Of a DNA stretch of 64,000 nt, positions 8,077 to 16,413 are shown piece after piece. This stretch comes from Pacificitalea sp040119125 (GTDB lineage: Bacteria > Pseudomonadota > Alphaproteobacteria > Rhodobacterales > Rhodobacteraceae). The stretch covers positions 62,001 to 126,000 of the forward strand of contig JBEDTR010000008.1 of the NCBI GenBank assembly GCA_040119125.1, given 5' to 3'. Position 1 is the first letter of the stretch. Each line of letters begins with the position of its first letter. The position numbers and the translations under genes were made by a program. The notes under the pieces are model-generated. The model saw only the letters and a program-made list of their open reading frames with translations, was not told the DNA's origin and made no database searches.

Positions 8077-10563
8077 ATGAAGACACAGGTCAGGGCATTG
8101 GTCGTCGGCGGCGGCGCGGTGGGCACCGCGATCGCCTATCATCTGGGGCGCGCGGGCTGGGACGTCTTGTTGCTGGAGCGCGACGAATTGACCGCAGGCT
8201 CCACATGGCACGCGGCGGGGCTGCTGCCCTTGTTCAACATGAGCTACGCCGCCAGCCATATTCACGACTATTCCGTCCGCTTTTACAAAACGCTGGAGCA
8301 GGAGACGGGCCTGAACCCCGGTTTTGCCGTGGTGGGCAACCTGCGCATGGCGCAAACGCGGGCTCGCATGGACGAATTCGAGCTATATGCAGCAACGGCA
8401 GAATCGGTGGGCATCCCGTTCGAGTGGCTCTCGCCCGACGACATGGCCGACCGTTGGCCGCTGCTGCGCACGCAGGACCTGCAAGGCGCGCTGTTTCATC
8501 CCACCGATGGCTATATCAACCCCGCCGATGTGACGCAGGCGATGGCGCGCGGCGCGCGACTGCATGGGGTCACGATTGAGCGGCGTTGGCAGGTGGACGC
8601 TTACCGCCGGACCGGGACGCATTGGCTCGTCACCGCTCGGCGTATGGTCGAGCGCGGCGGCAACCTTGTGCCCTCGGACGAGGTGCTGGAAATCACGGCG
8701 GAGCATGTCGTCACCGCCACCGGCAATCATGCGCAGCGCACCGCGCGTCTGCTCGGCCTGCGTATTCCCGCGATCCCCGTCGAGCACCAGTATATCGTGA
8801 CCGAGCCTGACCCGGCACTGGTCGAATGGCGACGCAAACATGGTGAGCATCCGGTGCTGCGCGATGCCGACGCGCGCTGGTATGTGCGCGAGGAGCGCGG
8901 CGGCTGGATCCTTGGGCCTTATGAACGCGGCGCACCGGCGCGGTTCCCCTATGGCGTGCCAGAAAGCTTCCGCGCCGATCTGTTCCCGCTCGATCTGGAC
9001 CGGATCGAGGCGGAGTATATGAGCATGATCCACCGTATTCCCTCCTCCGAGACCGCCGGTCTAAAGGACGACTACAATGGCCCGATCTGCTACACGCCCG
9101 ACGGCAATCCGCTGCTGGGGCCTGCGCCCGGCCTGCGCAACATGTGGCTGGCCGAAGGCTTCAGCTTTGGCATCACCGCCGCTGGCGGCGCGGGGCATTA
9201 TCTGGCTCAATTGATGACCGAGGGAGAGGCCGAGATCGACATGGCGAGCCTCGACCCGCGCCGATTCGGTCCGTGGATGACCACCGATTACGCAATTGCC
9301 AAGAATGAGGAGGCCTATGCCCATGTCTATGTCCTCCATCACCCGGACGAAGAACGCCCCGCCGCGCGCCCGCTGCGCACCGCGCCTTGTTATGACCGGC
9401 TGAAGGCGCGCGGCGCACAATTCGGGCAGGTAAATGGCTGGGAACGGCCAAATTACTTCGCGCCCGAAGGTTTTGACGATGCCGCCAGCCGCAGCTTTCG
9501 GCGCGGAAAGTGGTGGCCTCATGCGGTGGCGGAGGCGCAGGCGGTGCGCGAAGGCGTCGGGCTGATCGATGCCACGCCTTTCGCCAAACATGTGTTGGAG
9601 GGCCCCGGTGCCACCGCGTTCCTCGACTGGGTCACCACCAATCGCCTGCCCCGCACCGGCCGTATCAGCCTGACCTATGCGCTGGGTCCGGCGGGCACGA
9701 TCCGGTCGGAATATACTGTGATCCGCGAGGCAGACGACCGGTATTACCTTGTCTCCGCCGGGGCGTGGCACGCGTATGACGGGGACTGGCTGGCGCAGGC
9801 GGTGGCCGAGGGCGTGCCGCGCTTCGGGCCAATGCAGTTGCGCGACGTGACCACGCAATACGGGGTCTTCGCACTGTCCGGGCCGCGCAGCCGTGACGTG
9901 CTGCGCGGACTGGTGCGCGACGCGGAGCCAGACACCGCGCTGTCGAACGCCCGTTTCCCGTGGCTCTCGGCGCGGCGGATCGAGTTGGGCATGGTGCCGG
10001 TCCTTGCCGCGCGGGTCGCCTATACCGGGGAGCTGGGTTGGGAATTGCACCACCCGATCGAAATGCAGAACCACCTGTTCGACCGGTTGATGGAAGCGGG
10101 TGCTGCGCATGATCTGCGGCTGGTCGGCGCGCGGGCGCAGAACTGGCTGCGACAGGAGAAAAGCTACCGCGCGTTTGGCAGCGATCTGGGCCGGGACGCA
10201 ACCCCGCAAGAGGCCGGATTGCACCGGTTCGTGGACACCGACAAGGATTTTCACGGGAAGCAGGCAATGCTCAGCACCGCGCCGCGCAGCCGTTGTGTGA
10301 CGCTGCTGATCGACGGGCCCGACGATGCCGATCCGTGGGGGCGCGAGGCGATTTTGCAAGACGGCGAGGTGGTCGGGCGGCTGACCTCTGGCGGCTGGTC
10401 GCCGGTCTTTCGGCAATCCATCGGGATCGGCTATGTGCGCCCTGATCTGGCGGAGCCGGGCACCCATGTGAAAATCCGTATGCAACGAGAACTATGGGAT
10501 GCGGAAGTGGTGGCCGACAGCCCACATGACCCGAAAAATGCCCGCCTGCGCGCGGACGGGTGA
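8077..10563 (+). CDS. Sarcosine/dimethylglycine dehydrogenase-like FAD protein with GcvT domain
   Basis: This 828-residue protein fuses two units. Residues 1-370 are a DAO-type FAD domain (GGGAVGTAIAYHLGRAGWDV dinucleotide fold, then STWHAAGLLP, the histidine region where FAD is often attached covalently, and GFSFGITAAGG). Residues from about 430 to 820 form a folate-binding GcvT-like domain (IDATPFAKHVLEGPGA, YTGELGWELHHP, ALRXEK-like LRQEKSYRAFGSDL). Relatives oxidatively demethylate N-methylated glycines and pass the one-carbon unit to tetrahydrofolate. A GGAG lies upstream of ATG 8077. The methylamine substrate is not proven. A BCCT transporter elsewhere in the window could supply such compounds, but no link is shown. 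Confidence 0.85.
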   Translation: MKTQVRALVVGGGAVGTAIAYHLGRAGWDVLLLERDELTAGSTWHAAGLLPLFNMSYAASHIHDYSVRFYKTLEQETGLNPGFAVVGNLRMAQTRARMDEFELYAATAESVGIPFEWLSPDDMADRWPLLRTQDLQGALFHPTDGYINPADVTQAMARGARLHGVTIERRWQVDAYRRTGTHWLVTARRMVERGGNLVPSDEVLEITAEHVVTATGNHAQRTARLLGLRIPAIPVEHQYIVTEPDPALVEWRRKHGEHPVLRDADARWYVREERGGWILGPYERGAPARFPYGVPESFRADLFPLDLDRIEAEYMSMIHRIPSSETAGLKDDYNGPICYTPDGNPLLGPAPGLRNMWLAEGFSFGITAAGGAGHYLAQLMTEGEAEIDMASLDPRRFGPWMTTDYAIAKNEEAYAHVYVLHHPDEERPAARPLRTAPCYDRLKARGAQFGQVNGWERPNYFAPEGFDDAASRSFRRGKWWPHAVAEAQAVREGVGLIDATPFAKHVLEGPGATAFLDWVTTNRLPRTGRISLTYALGPAGTIRSEYTVIREADDRYYLVSAGAWHAYDGDWLAQAVAEGVPRFGPMQLRDVTTQYGVFALSGPRSRDVLRGLVRDAEPDTALSNARFPWLSARRIELGMVPVLAARVAYTGELGWELHHPIEMQNHLFDRLMEAGAAHDLRLVGARAQNWLRQEKSYRAFGSDLGRDATPQEAGLHRFVDTDKDFHGKQAMLSTAPRSRCVTLLIDGPDDADPWGREAILQDGEVVGRLTSGGWSPVFRQSIGIGYVRPDLAEPGTHVKIRMQRELWDAEVVADSPHDPKNARLRADG

Positions 10564-10606
10564 GCGGCGCCTCAGGCGCGGGACTAGGGCAACACCGATC
10601 AGCAAA

Positions 10607-10638
10607 CGACCCGGCGCAGGCAGATGCTGGCCGGGTCG
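10607..10638. other. Hairpin between convergent genes
   Basis: CGACCCGGC and GCCGGGTCG form a 9-bp inverted repeat in the gap between the convergent flavoenzyme and BMP genes. There is no T run, so it may be a weak or Rho-aided transcription end; I do not call it a standard terminator. Confidence 0.45.
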
Positions 10639-10683
10639 CGTCGTTGTGCAAAGCTCCGCGTGAATGCGGAGGATGCGTCTCGT

Positions 10684-11772
10684 TTACTGCGGGATCGTGC
10701 CTTCCAGCCCTTCGACGTAGAAGTTCATGCCCAGCAACGTGCCATCATCGGCGGTCTCGCCCTCGGCCAGCCACGCGGTGCCGTCCTGCTTGTTCACCGG
10801 ACCGGTGAAGGGATGGTATTCGCCCGCCGCGATGGAATCGGCCAGTGCCTGCGCTTCTTCGCGGACGTCAGCGGGGATTGCGTCGGTCATCTCGCCGATT
10901 CCCACCATGCCTTCGTCGATCCCGGCCCAAGTGTCGGTGCTTTCCCATGTGCCGTCGATGACAGCCTTCACCCGGTCGATGTAGTAGGGCGCCCAGTTGT
11001 CGATGATCGAGGAGACGCGCGGCTCAGGCTTATATTCCGCCATGTCGGACGCCTGACCGAAGCCGATCACACCGCCGGCTTCCTGTGCTGCGGCGAGGGG
11101 CGCGGTGGAATCGGTGTGCTGCAAGATCACGTCAGCGCCCTGATCGATCAGCACCTTGGCCGCGTCGGCCTCTTTGGCCGGATCGAACCAGCTATAGACC
11201 CAGACGACCTTGAATTCGACATCCGGGTTGACCTTCTTGGCGTGGATATAGGCAGAGTTGATGCCGCGGATCACTTCGGGGATCGGCACCGAGCCGATAT
11301 AGCCGATCACGTTGCTTTCGGTCATCTTGCCCGCGATATGGCCCTGCACTGCGCGGCCTTCGTAGAAGCGGGCGGAATAGGTCGAGACGTTATCGGCACG
11401 CTTGTAGCCGGTGGCATGCTCGAATTTCACGTCGGGGAATTTCGCCGCGACATTAATCGTCGGGTCCATGTAGCCGAACGAAGTGGTGAAGATCAGATCC
11501 GCGCCGTCGAGCGCCATCTGCGTCATCACCCGCTCGCTATCCGGGCCTTCGGGAACGCTTTCGACAAAGACCGTCTCGACCTGATCGCCGAACTCGGCTT
11601 CGACCGCCTGACGCGCCTGATCATGCTCGTAGGTCCAGCCGCCATCGCCGACGGGGCCGACATAGACGAAGCCGACCTTGGCCTTTTCCATATGAGCTTC
11701 GGCAAAGGCCGGACCGGTGGCCAGCGCCGCTGCGACGGTCAGCCCGCTCAGCAAGGAATGAATGGGTTTCAT
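10684..11772 (-). CDS. BMP family ABC transporter substrate-binding protein
   Basis: A 362-residue periplasmic binding protein with a Sec signal peptide ending at AFAEA (about residue 25). It has the BMP/PnrA features VGFVYVGPVGDGGWTYEH and FTTSFGYMDPTINVAAKFPDVKF (shown here in part). BMP proteins bind purine nucleosides or purine bases. It is the last gene of the xdh/transporter locus, 113 bp after the second permease, an unusual position because this subunit is often first and most expressed. The gap leaves room for its own promoter. The neighbouring xanthine dehydrogenase makes a purine such as hypoxanthine, xanthine or a nucleoside the likely ligand. Confidence 0.88.
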   Translation of the reverse strand: MKPIHSLLSGLTVAAALATGPAFAEAHMEKAKVGFVYVGPVGDGGWTYEHDQARQAVEAEFGDQVETVFVESVPEGPDSERVMTQMALDGADLIFTTSFGYMDPTINVAAKFPDVKFEHATGYKRADNVSTYSARFYEGRAVQGHIAGKMTESNVIGYIGSVPIPEVIRGINSAYIHAKKVNPDVEFKVVWVYSWFDPAKEADAAKVLIDQGADVILQHTDSTAPLAAAQEAGGVIGFGQASDMAEYKPEPRVSSIIDNWAPYYIDRVKAVIDGTWESTDTWAGIDEGMVGIGEMTDAIPADVREEAQALADSIAAGEYHPFTGPVNKQDGTAWLAEGETADDGTLLGMNFYVEGLEGTIPQ

Positions 11773-11885
11773 TGGTATCTCCTCTGTTGGATCGGCGCGT
11801 CTGCCGCACCTTTTATTTCGGGCGAACCGGGGCGGCGCAAGCCTTCCCGACAGCCCATAGTTACAATGACTTGGATGCCACCGGG

Positions 11886-12818
11886 TCAGCCTGACGCATG
11901 GAAAGGTTTGCCCAGCCCCGCAGGTGCCGCCAACGCGGCCCGCCCCCGGCGCGACGATATGATGACCAACACGATGATGGTGACGATATAGGGCGACATC
12001 GACAGGTATTCGCCGGGGATCGCCAGCCCCGCCGCTTGCAGGTTCAGCTGCAACACGGTCATGCCGCCGAACAGCCACGCGCCTAGCAGAACGCGCTCGG
12101 CCTTCCATGACGCAAAGACGACCAGCGCGAGCGCGATCCAGCCTGCGCCTGCGGTCATGCCTTCGGTCCATTGCGGCACACGCACGAGGCTCAGATAGGC
12201 CCCGCCCAGCCCCGCGCAGGCCCCGCCAAAGGCAATCGCCATCAGCCGCACGGCGACGACCTTATAGCCAAGCGCATGGGCGGCGGCGGGGTTTTCGCCC
12301 ACCGCGCGCAGGATCAACCCTGCGCGGGTGCGCGCCAACACCAGCCAGACCACCACCACCAGCGCAATGGCGAGGTAAACCATCAAGTCATGGCGAAACA
12401 GGATCGGCCCGATCACCGGCAGATCCGACAATGGTCCAAGGTCCAGGCGCGGCGTAGAGGGCGGCTTCACCCCCTGATAGCCCTGCCCCAGCAGCGCCGA
12501 CAGGCCCAGCCCGAAGAGGGTCAGCGCCAGCCCGGTGGCCACTTGGTTCGACAGCGCGAATTGCGTCAGCACCCCGAACAGAAGCGCCAAGAGCGCCCCG
12601 CCCGCCGCCGCCGCGACAAAGCCGATCGCCGGATTGCCTGTCCCGACCGCCACGGCAAAACCGCAGATCGCGCCGGTGATCATCATCCCCTCAACCCCGA
12701 GGTTCAGCACGCCAGATTTCTCGACCACCAATTCGCCGATGCCCGCCAGCAGGATCGGCGTCGCCGCCACCATGAGCGAGGCCAGCAGCAGCCCCCAGTT
12801 GATCGCGCTCAGATCCAT
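11886..12818 (-). CDS. ABC transporter permease (purine-type BMP transporter), second subunit
   Basis: This 310-residue integral membrane protein has about eight hydrophobic segments and the BPD_transp_2 family pattern (GELVVEKSGVLNLGVEGMM, then GRTRAGL-like ARTRAGLILRAVGENPAAAHALG, the coupling helix for the ATPase). It matches the smaller permease of nucleoside/BMP transporters such as BmpC/NupQ. The ATG at 12818 overlaps the upstream permease stop by one base (TGATG); a GTG at 12821 would overlap by four, and the two cannot be separated. It works as a heterodimer with the product of the preceding gene. Confidence 0.87.
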   Translation of the reverse strand: MDLSAINWGLLLASLMVAATPILLAGIGELVVEKSGVLNLGVEGMMITGAICGFAVAVGTGNPAIGFVAAAAGGALLALLFGVLTQFALSNQVATGLALTLFGLGLSALLGQGYQGVKPPSTPRLDLGPLSDLPVIGPILFRHDLMVYLAIALVVVVWLVLARTRAGLILRAVGENPAAAHALGYKVVAVRLMAIAFGGACAGLGGAYLSLVRVPQWTEGMTAGAGWIALALVVFASWKAERVLLGAWLFGGMTVLQLNLQAAGLAIPGEYLSMSPYIVTIIVLVIISSRRGRAALAAPAGLGKPFHASG

Positions 12819-13900
12819 CACGCCACCCCGCGACGGCCCAGCCGCATTCGGTAATTCGACAGCACGTCCACCCCCAGCAGGAAAAACAGCAACATGCCCT
12901 GAAAGGCCTGAATGGCGGCGAATGGCAGGCCCAGCTGGCTTTGCGCTGTGCCGCCGCCTACATAAGTGAGCGCCATCAGAAGGCCCGCCAGCAGGATACC
13001 CACCGGATGCAGGCGGCCCAGAAACGCGACGATAATTGCGGTGAACCCATAGCCTACGTTGAAATCAATGGTGATCTGCCCGGCTGGGCCTGTCGCCTCG
13101 AACACACCGGCCAGCCCGGCCAGCGCGCCCGATACGGCAAGGCAGAAGACCGTCAGCAATTTCGGGTTCACGCCGGAGAACCGCGCCGCGCGGGGTGCTT
13201 GCCCGGCCAATCGTATCTGAAAACCCAAGATATGCCGGTTCAGCAGCACATAGGCCGCCGCCACCGCCAGCAGCGCCGAGACCGTGCCCCAATGCAGACC
13301 CCAGCCCGCGATCAATTCCGGGTTTGCCGAGGATGACCATTGCGCCAGATTGCGCGAACCGGGGAAGCCGTAGCCTTCGGGGTTCTTCAGCAGGCCAATC
13401 GACATCGAGGCCAGCAATTGTTCGGCCACATAAACCAGCATCAGCGACACGAGAATTTCATTGGTGCCGAACCGCACCTTCAACAGCGCCGGGATCATCG
13501 CCCAAGCCATGCCCCCCAGCGCACCCGCGACCACCATCAGCGGAAAGATCAGCGGGCTTTCCAACGGGTAGAACGCCAGCCCCGCAGCCGCCCCGCAAAT
13601 CGCGCCGAGGATATACTGACCCTCCGCGCCGATATTCCAGATGCCCGCCCGAAACCCGAGGCTGAGCCCGATGGCGATCAGGATCAGCGGGGCGGCCTTT
13701 TTAAGTATTTCAGAGAGGTGATATTGCCAGTGCTCGGACAGCAACCAATCCAGAAAGATCACCCGGATCGCCGCGACAGGATCCTTGCCCAAAGCGGCGA
13801 ACATAAGTCCGCCTGCGATCATCGTTAGCGCAATCGCCAGAAGCGGCGTGCAGAAAGTCCAAAGCCGCGACGGCATCGGGCGTTTTTCAAGCCGGATCAT
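12818..13900 (-). CDS. ABC transporter permease (purine-type BMP transporter), first subunit
   Basis: A 360-residue permease with an N-terminal hydrophobic segment (LLAIALTMIAGGLMF) and about nine membrane spans, including GIWNIGAEGQYILGAICGA, the characteristic glycine-rich segment of this family, and GTNEILVSLMLVYVAEQLL. It pairs with the permease encoded immediately downstream, with which it overlaps, and with the double ATPase upstream, from which 63 bp separate it. The substrate inference is the same as for the binding protein: purine compounds, because of the linked xdhABC. Confidence 0.87.
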   Translation of the reverse strand: MIRLEKRPMPSRLWTFCTPLLAIALTMIAGGLMFAALGKDPVAAIRVIFLDWLLSEHWQYHLSEILKKAAPLILIAIGLSLGFRAGIWNIGAEGQYILGAICGAAAGLAFYPLESPLIFPLMVVAGALGGMAWAMIPALLKVRFGTNEILVSLMLVYVAEQLLASMSIGLLKNPEGYGFPGSRNLAQWSSSANPELIAGWGLHWGTVSALLAVAAAYVLLNRHILGFQIRLAGQAPRAARFSGVNPKLLTVFCLAVSGALAGLAGVFEATGPAGQITIDFNVGYGFTAIIVAFLGRLHPVGILLAGLLMALTYVGGGTAQSQLGLPFAAIQAFQGMLLFFLLGVDVLSNYRMRLGRRGVA

Positions 13901-13963
13901 AGGGCAGCCTCCGTGACGCGGGTCAGGGCCGCCTTGGGCGAGAGTATTTCGGGCAAGAGGACG

Positions 13964-15484
13964 TCAGCTGCCGGCATGGGCCACCTCCATGTCGTGAGCG
14001 CCACCCATCATCAGGCCGATCTCTTCCATTTCCAGCCCGCGCGCCGGGCGCGGCTCACCCAAGCGGCCCCCGTTCAGCGCCGCGAAGCGGTCGGAGATTT
14101 CCATTAACTCATCCAGATCCTGCGAGATCACCACCACCGCCGCGCCCTGTTCCGCCAGATCCAGCAGCGCTTGTCGGATTGCGGCAGCGGCGGAGGCATC
14201 GACGCCCCATGTCGGCTGGTTCACCACCAGCACATCGGGGCGCTGCAAAATTTCGCGTCCGATGACGAACTTCTGCAAATTACCCCCGGAGAGCGCCCGC
14301 GCCGCCACATGTGGTCCCGGCGTGCGCACGTCAAAGCGGTCGATGATCCGGCGGGCAAAATTGCGCGCGCCGCCCCAGTCGAGGAAACCGCGCCGCGCCA
14401 GCCCCTCGCGGACGGACCCCGTCAGCAGCGCGTTTTCAGTCAGGCTCATATCCGGTGCAGCGGCGTGGCCCAGCCGTTCTTCGGGCGCGGTAAGCAATCC
14501 CTCAACCCGGCGCTGCACCGGGCCGGTGCGGGCAATATCGCGGCCCTTGAGCCAGATGGTTCCCGGCGGGGCCGAGACCTCGCCCGACAGCGCGGCCAGC
14601 AGCTCATCCTGCCCATTGCCCGCAACGCCCCCAATGCCCAGCACCTCGCCGGTGCGAACGGTCAATGAGATATCCCGCAACGTCGTGCCAAAGGCGCTGG
14701 CGGGCGGCAGGGTCAGGTCGCGCAGTTCCAGCACCGTGTCGCCCCCGGCACCTGCCGCGCGCGCAGGTGGGGTGAGTTTCGTGCCCACCATCAACTCCGC
14801 CAGTTCACCGGCGGATCGCTCGCGCGGATCGCAACGCCCGACGACCTTGCCCAGTCGCAGGATTGTCGCTGTGTCACACAGCGCGCGGATCTCCTCCAGC
14901 TTGTGCGAAATATACAGGATCGAGGTGCCCTCGGCCCGCAGTTTGCGCAGCGTGGCGAACAGGATCTCCACCTCCTGCGGCGTCAGGACCGAGGTCGGCT
15001 CATCCATGATCAGAAGCTTGGGATCTTGCAGCAGGCAGCGAATGATCTCGACCCGCTGGCGTTCCCCCGCGGACAGATCGCCGACTATGCGCGACGGGTC
15101 CAACGGCAGGCCATACTCGGCAGACACTTCGCGGATGCGCGCCGCCAGCTGTCCCCGCTTGGGTGGGTTCTCCATACCCAGCGCAACATTTTCGGCCACG
15201 TCCAGCGCATCGAACAGCGAGAAGTGCTGAAACACCATCGCGACCCCATCGGCGCGCGCGGCACGCGGATCGCTCGGCGCGTAAGAAGCGCCATTCATCT
15301 GCATGCGCCCGCGATCGGGCTTCACCAGCCCGTAGATCATCTTGACCAACGTCGACTTGCCCGCGCCGTTCTCGCCCAGCAAAGCGTGGATTTCCGACCC
15401 TCCGATCGCAAAGCTGACGTCATCGTTGGCGATCACGCCGGGATAGGCCTTGGTCAACCCGTCGAGGGTGAGCAGCGCGGTCAT
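13964..15484 (-). CDS. ABC transporter ATP-binding protein with two nucleotide-binding domains
   Basis: The 506-residue protein contains two ABC domains in tandem, as in sugar/nucleoside ABC transporters. Domain 1 is canonical: Walker A GENGAGKST, signature LSAGERQRVEI, Walker B LLIMDEPTSVL, and the switch histidine in YISHKLEE. Domain 2 (from about residue 255) has GGVAGNGQDELLAALSG in place of a normal Walker A, LSGGNLQKF, and VVNQPTWGVD with Gln in place of the catalytic Glu, so it is probably impaired in hydrolysis, as is usual for this family. Its ATG overlaps the xdhC stop (ATGA), physically tying transport to the dehydrogenase genes. Confidence 0.9.
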   Translation of the reverse strand: MTALLTLDGLTKAYPGVIANDDVSFAIGGSEIHALLGENGAGKSTLVKMIYGLVKPDRGRMQMNGASYAPSDPRAARADGVAMVFQHFSLFDALDVAENVALGMENPPKRGQLAARIREVSAEYGLPLDPSRIVGDLSAGERQRVEIIRCLLQDPKLLIMDEPTSVLTPQEVEILFATLRKLRAEGTSILYISHKLEEIRALCDTATILRLGKVVGRCDPRERSAGELAELMVGTKLTPPARAAGAGGDTVLELRDLTLPPASAFGTTLRDISLTVRTGEVLGIGGVAGNGQDELLAALSGEVSAPPGTIWLKGRDIARTGPVQRRVEGLLTAPEERLGHAAAPDMSLTENALLTGSVREGLARRGFLDWGGARNFARRIIDRFDVRTPGPHVAARALSGGNLQKFVIGREILQRPDVLVVNQPTWGVDASAAAAIRQALLDLAEQGAAVVVISQDLDELMEISDRFAALNGGRLGEPRPARGLEMEEIGLMMGGAHDMEVAHAGS

Positions 15485-16413
15485 GCGGAGCGGGCCTCCT
15501 GTCGTGTCTGCGCCATCTGCACGAGCTGCACGGCAACCCCGAGCGCGATGGCCTGCGGATGCTTGCCCAGACCGGGATCTCCGATCGGACAGGTGATGCG
15601 CGCGACGTGCTCCGCCGGATGCCCCAGCGCCGCCAGCCGCGACCGAAACCGCGCCCATTTGGTGGCGGAGCCTATCAGCCCCGCCCAGCCAAACCGCCGC
15701 GACAGCACCTGATGGCACAGTTCGAGGTCGAGCGCATGGGAATATGTCACGATCAGGTGATGGGCGTCGTCGGGGGCATGGCGCACGACGTCAGCCGGGT
15801 TCGCGGCGATAAGGCGTTCAGCGGCGGGAGCTTCCGTATCAGGGAAACGCGCCGCAGCGCTGTCGATCCATGTGATCTGCCACTCCGGCAGCGGCGCGAT
15901 GACCCCTGCGATAGCCCGGCCCACATGGCCCGCGCCATAGAGCCATAGCGCCCGCGCGGGCCGATGCAGCGGCTCCACGAACCAACCGCCGATTTCACCC
16001 GGGGGCATCGCTCCGGCGCCAGCACGCGCCTCAGACAATCCCCGGCGCAGCGCGAGAGGCAATTCGGACGGCGCGCCCTCGAGAGGGCGCAGGACATGCC
16101 CGGCCTCAACCCTTAACGCATCGAGTGAGGCGGCGTCATACTGTTCCGTCAGCAACCGCACCGCCCCGCCGCAGCATTGGCCGATACCGGGGCCCAACGG
16201 CACCCGGATCATGCCGGATCTGTGCAAAGCGGTTCGCGCCGCCTCCATCTCCAGCGCGCCGCCGCCGATCGTGCCGGATTGTCCGCCATCCCAGACAAGC
16301 ATCGCCGCACCAGTTTCACGTGGAACCGACCCTTCTGTTCCGGCCACGACAACCCGCGCCACCCGACCATGACGAGCCACAGCCGCGCGCAAGGTGTCTA
16401 GATCAAAGCTCAC
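15481..16413 (-). CDS. xdhC: Xanthine dehydrogenase accessory protein XdhC
   Basis: XdhC binds molybdenum cofactor, promotes its sulfuration and inserts it into the XdhB subunit. The 310-residue protein has the N-terminal XdhC/CoxI domain (GSVPRETGAAMLV, TIGGGALE, GPGIGQCCGG with a conserved CC pair) and a C-terminal Rossmann domain (LWLYGAGHVGRAI, HALDLELC, GLIGSATKWARF, IGDPGLGKHPQAIALGVAVQL, shown in parts). It starts at a GTG that overlaps the xdhB stop and ends overlapping the ATPase start, so expression is tightly matched to XdhB. Confidence 0.92.
   Translation of the reverse strand: MSFDLDTLRAAVARHGRVARVVVAGTEGSVPRETGAAMLVWDGGQSGTIGGGALEMEAARTALHRSGMIRVPLGPGIGQCCGGAVRLLTEQYDAASLDALRVEAGHVLRPLEGAPSELPLALRRGLSEARAGAGAMPPGEIGGWFVEPLHRPARALWLYGAGHVGRAIAGVIAPLPEWQITWIDSAAARFPDTEAPAAERLIAANPADVVRHAPDDAHHLIVTYSHALDLELCHQVLSRRFGWAGLIGSATKWARFRSRLAALGHPAEHVARITCPIGDPGLGKHPQAIALGVAVQLVQMAQTRQEARSA

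Noticed and set aside
9061..10485. 474-codon open frame on the minus strand
   Set aside because: Antisense to the GcvT-domain flavoenzyme; no motif.
13964..15484. Second ATPase domain without a normal Walker A or catalytic Glu, considered as a damaged gene
   Set aside because: Degenerate second domains are normal in this double-ATPase family; the frame is intact.
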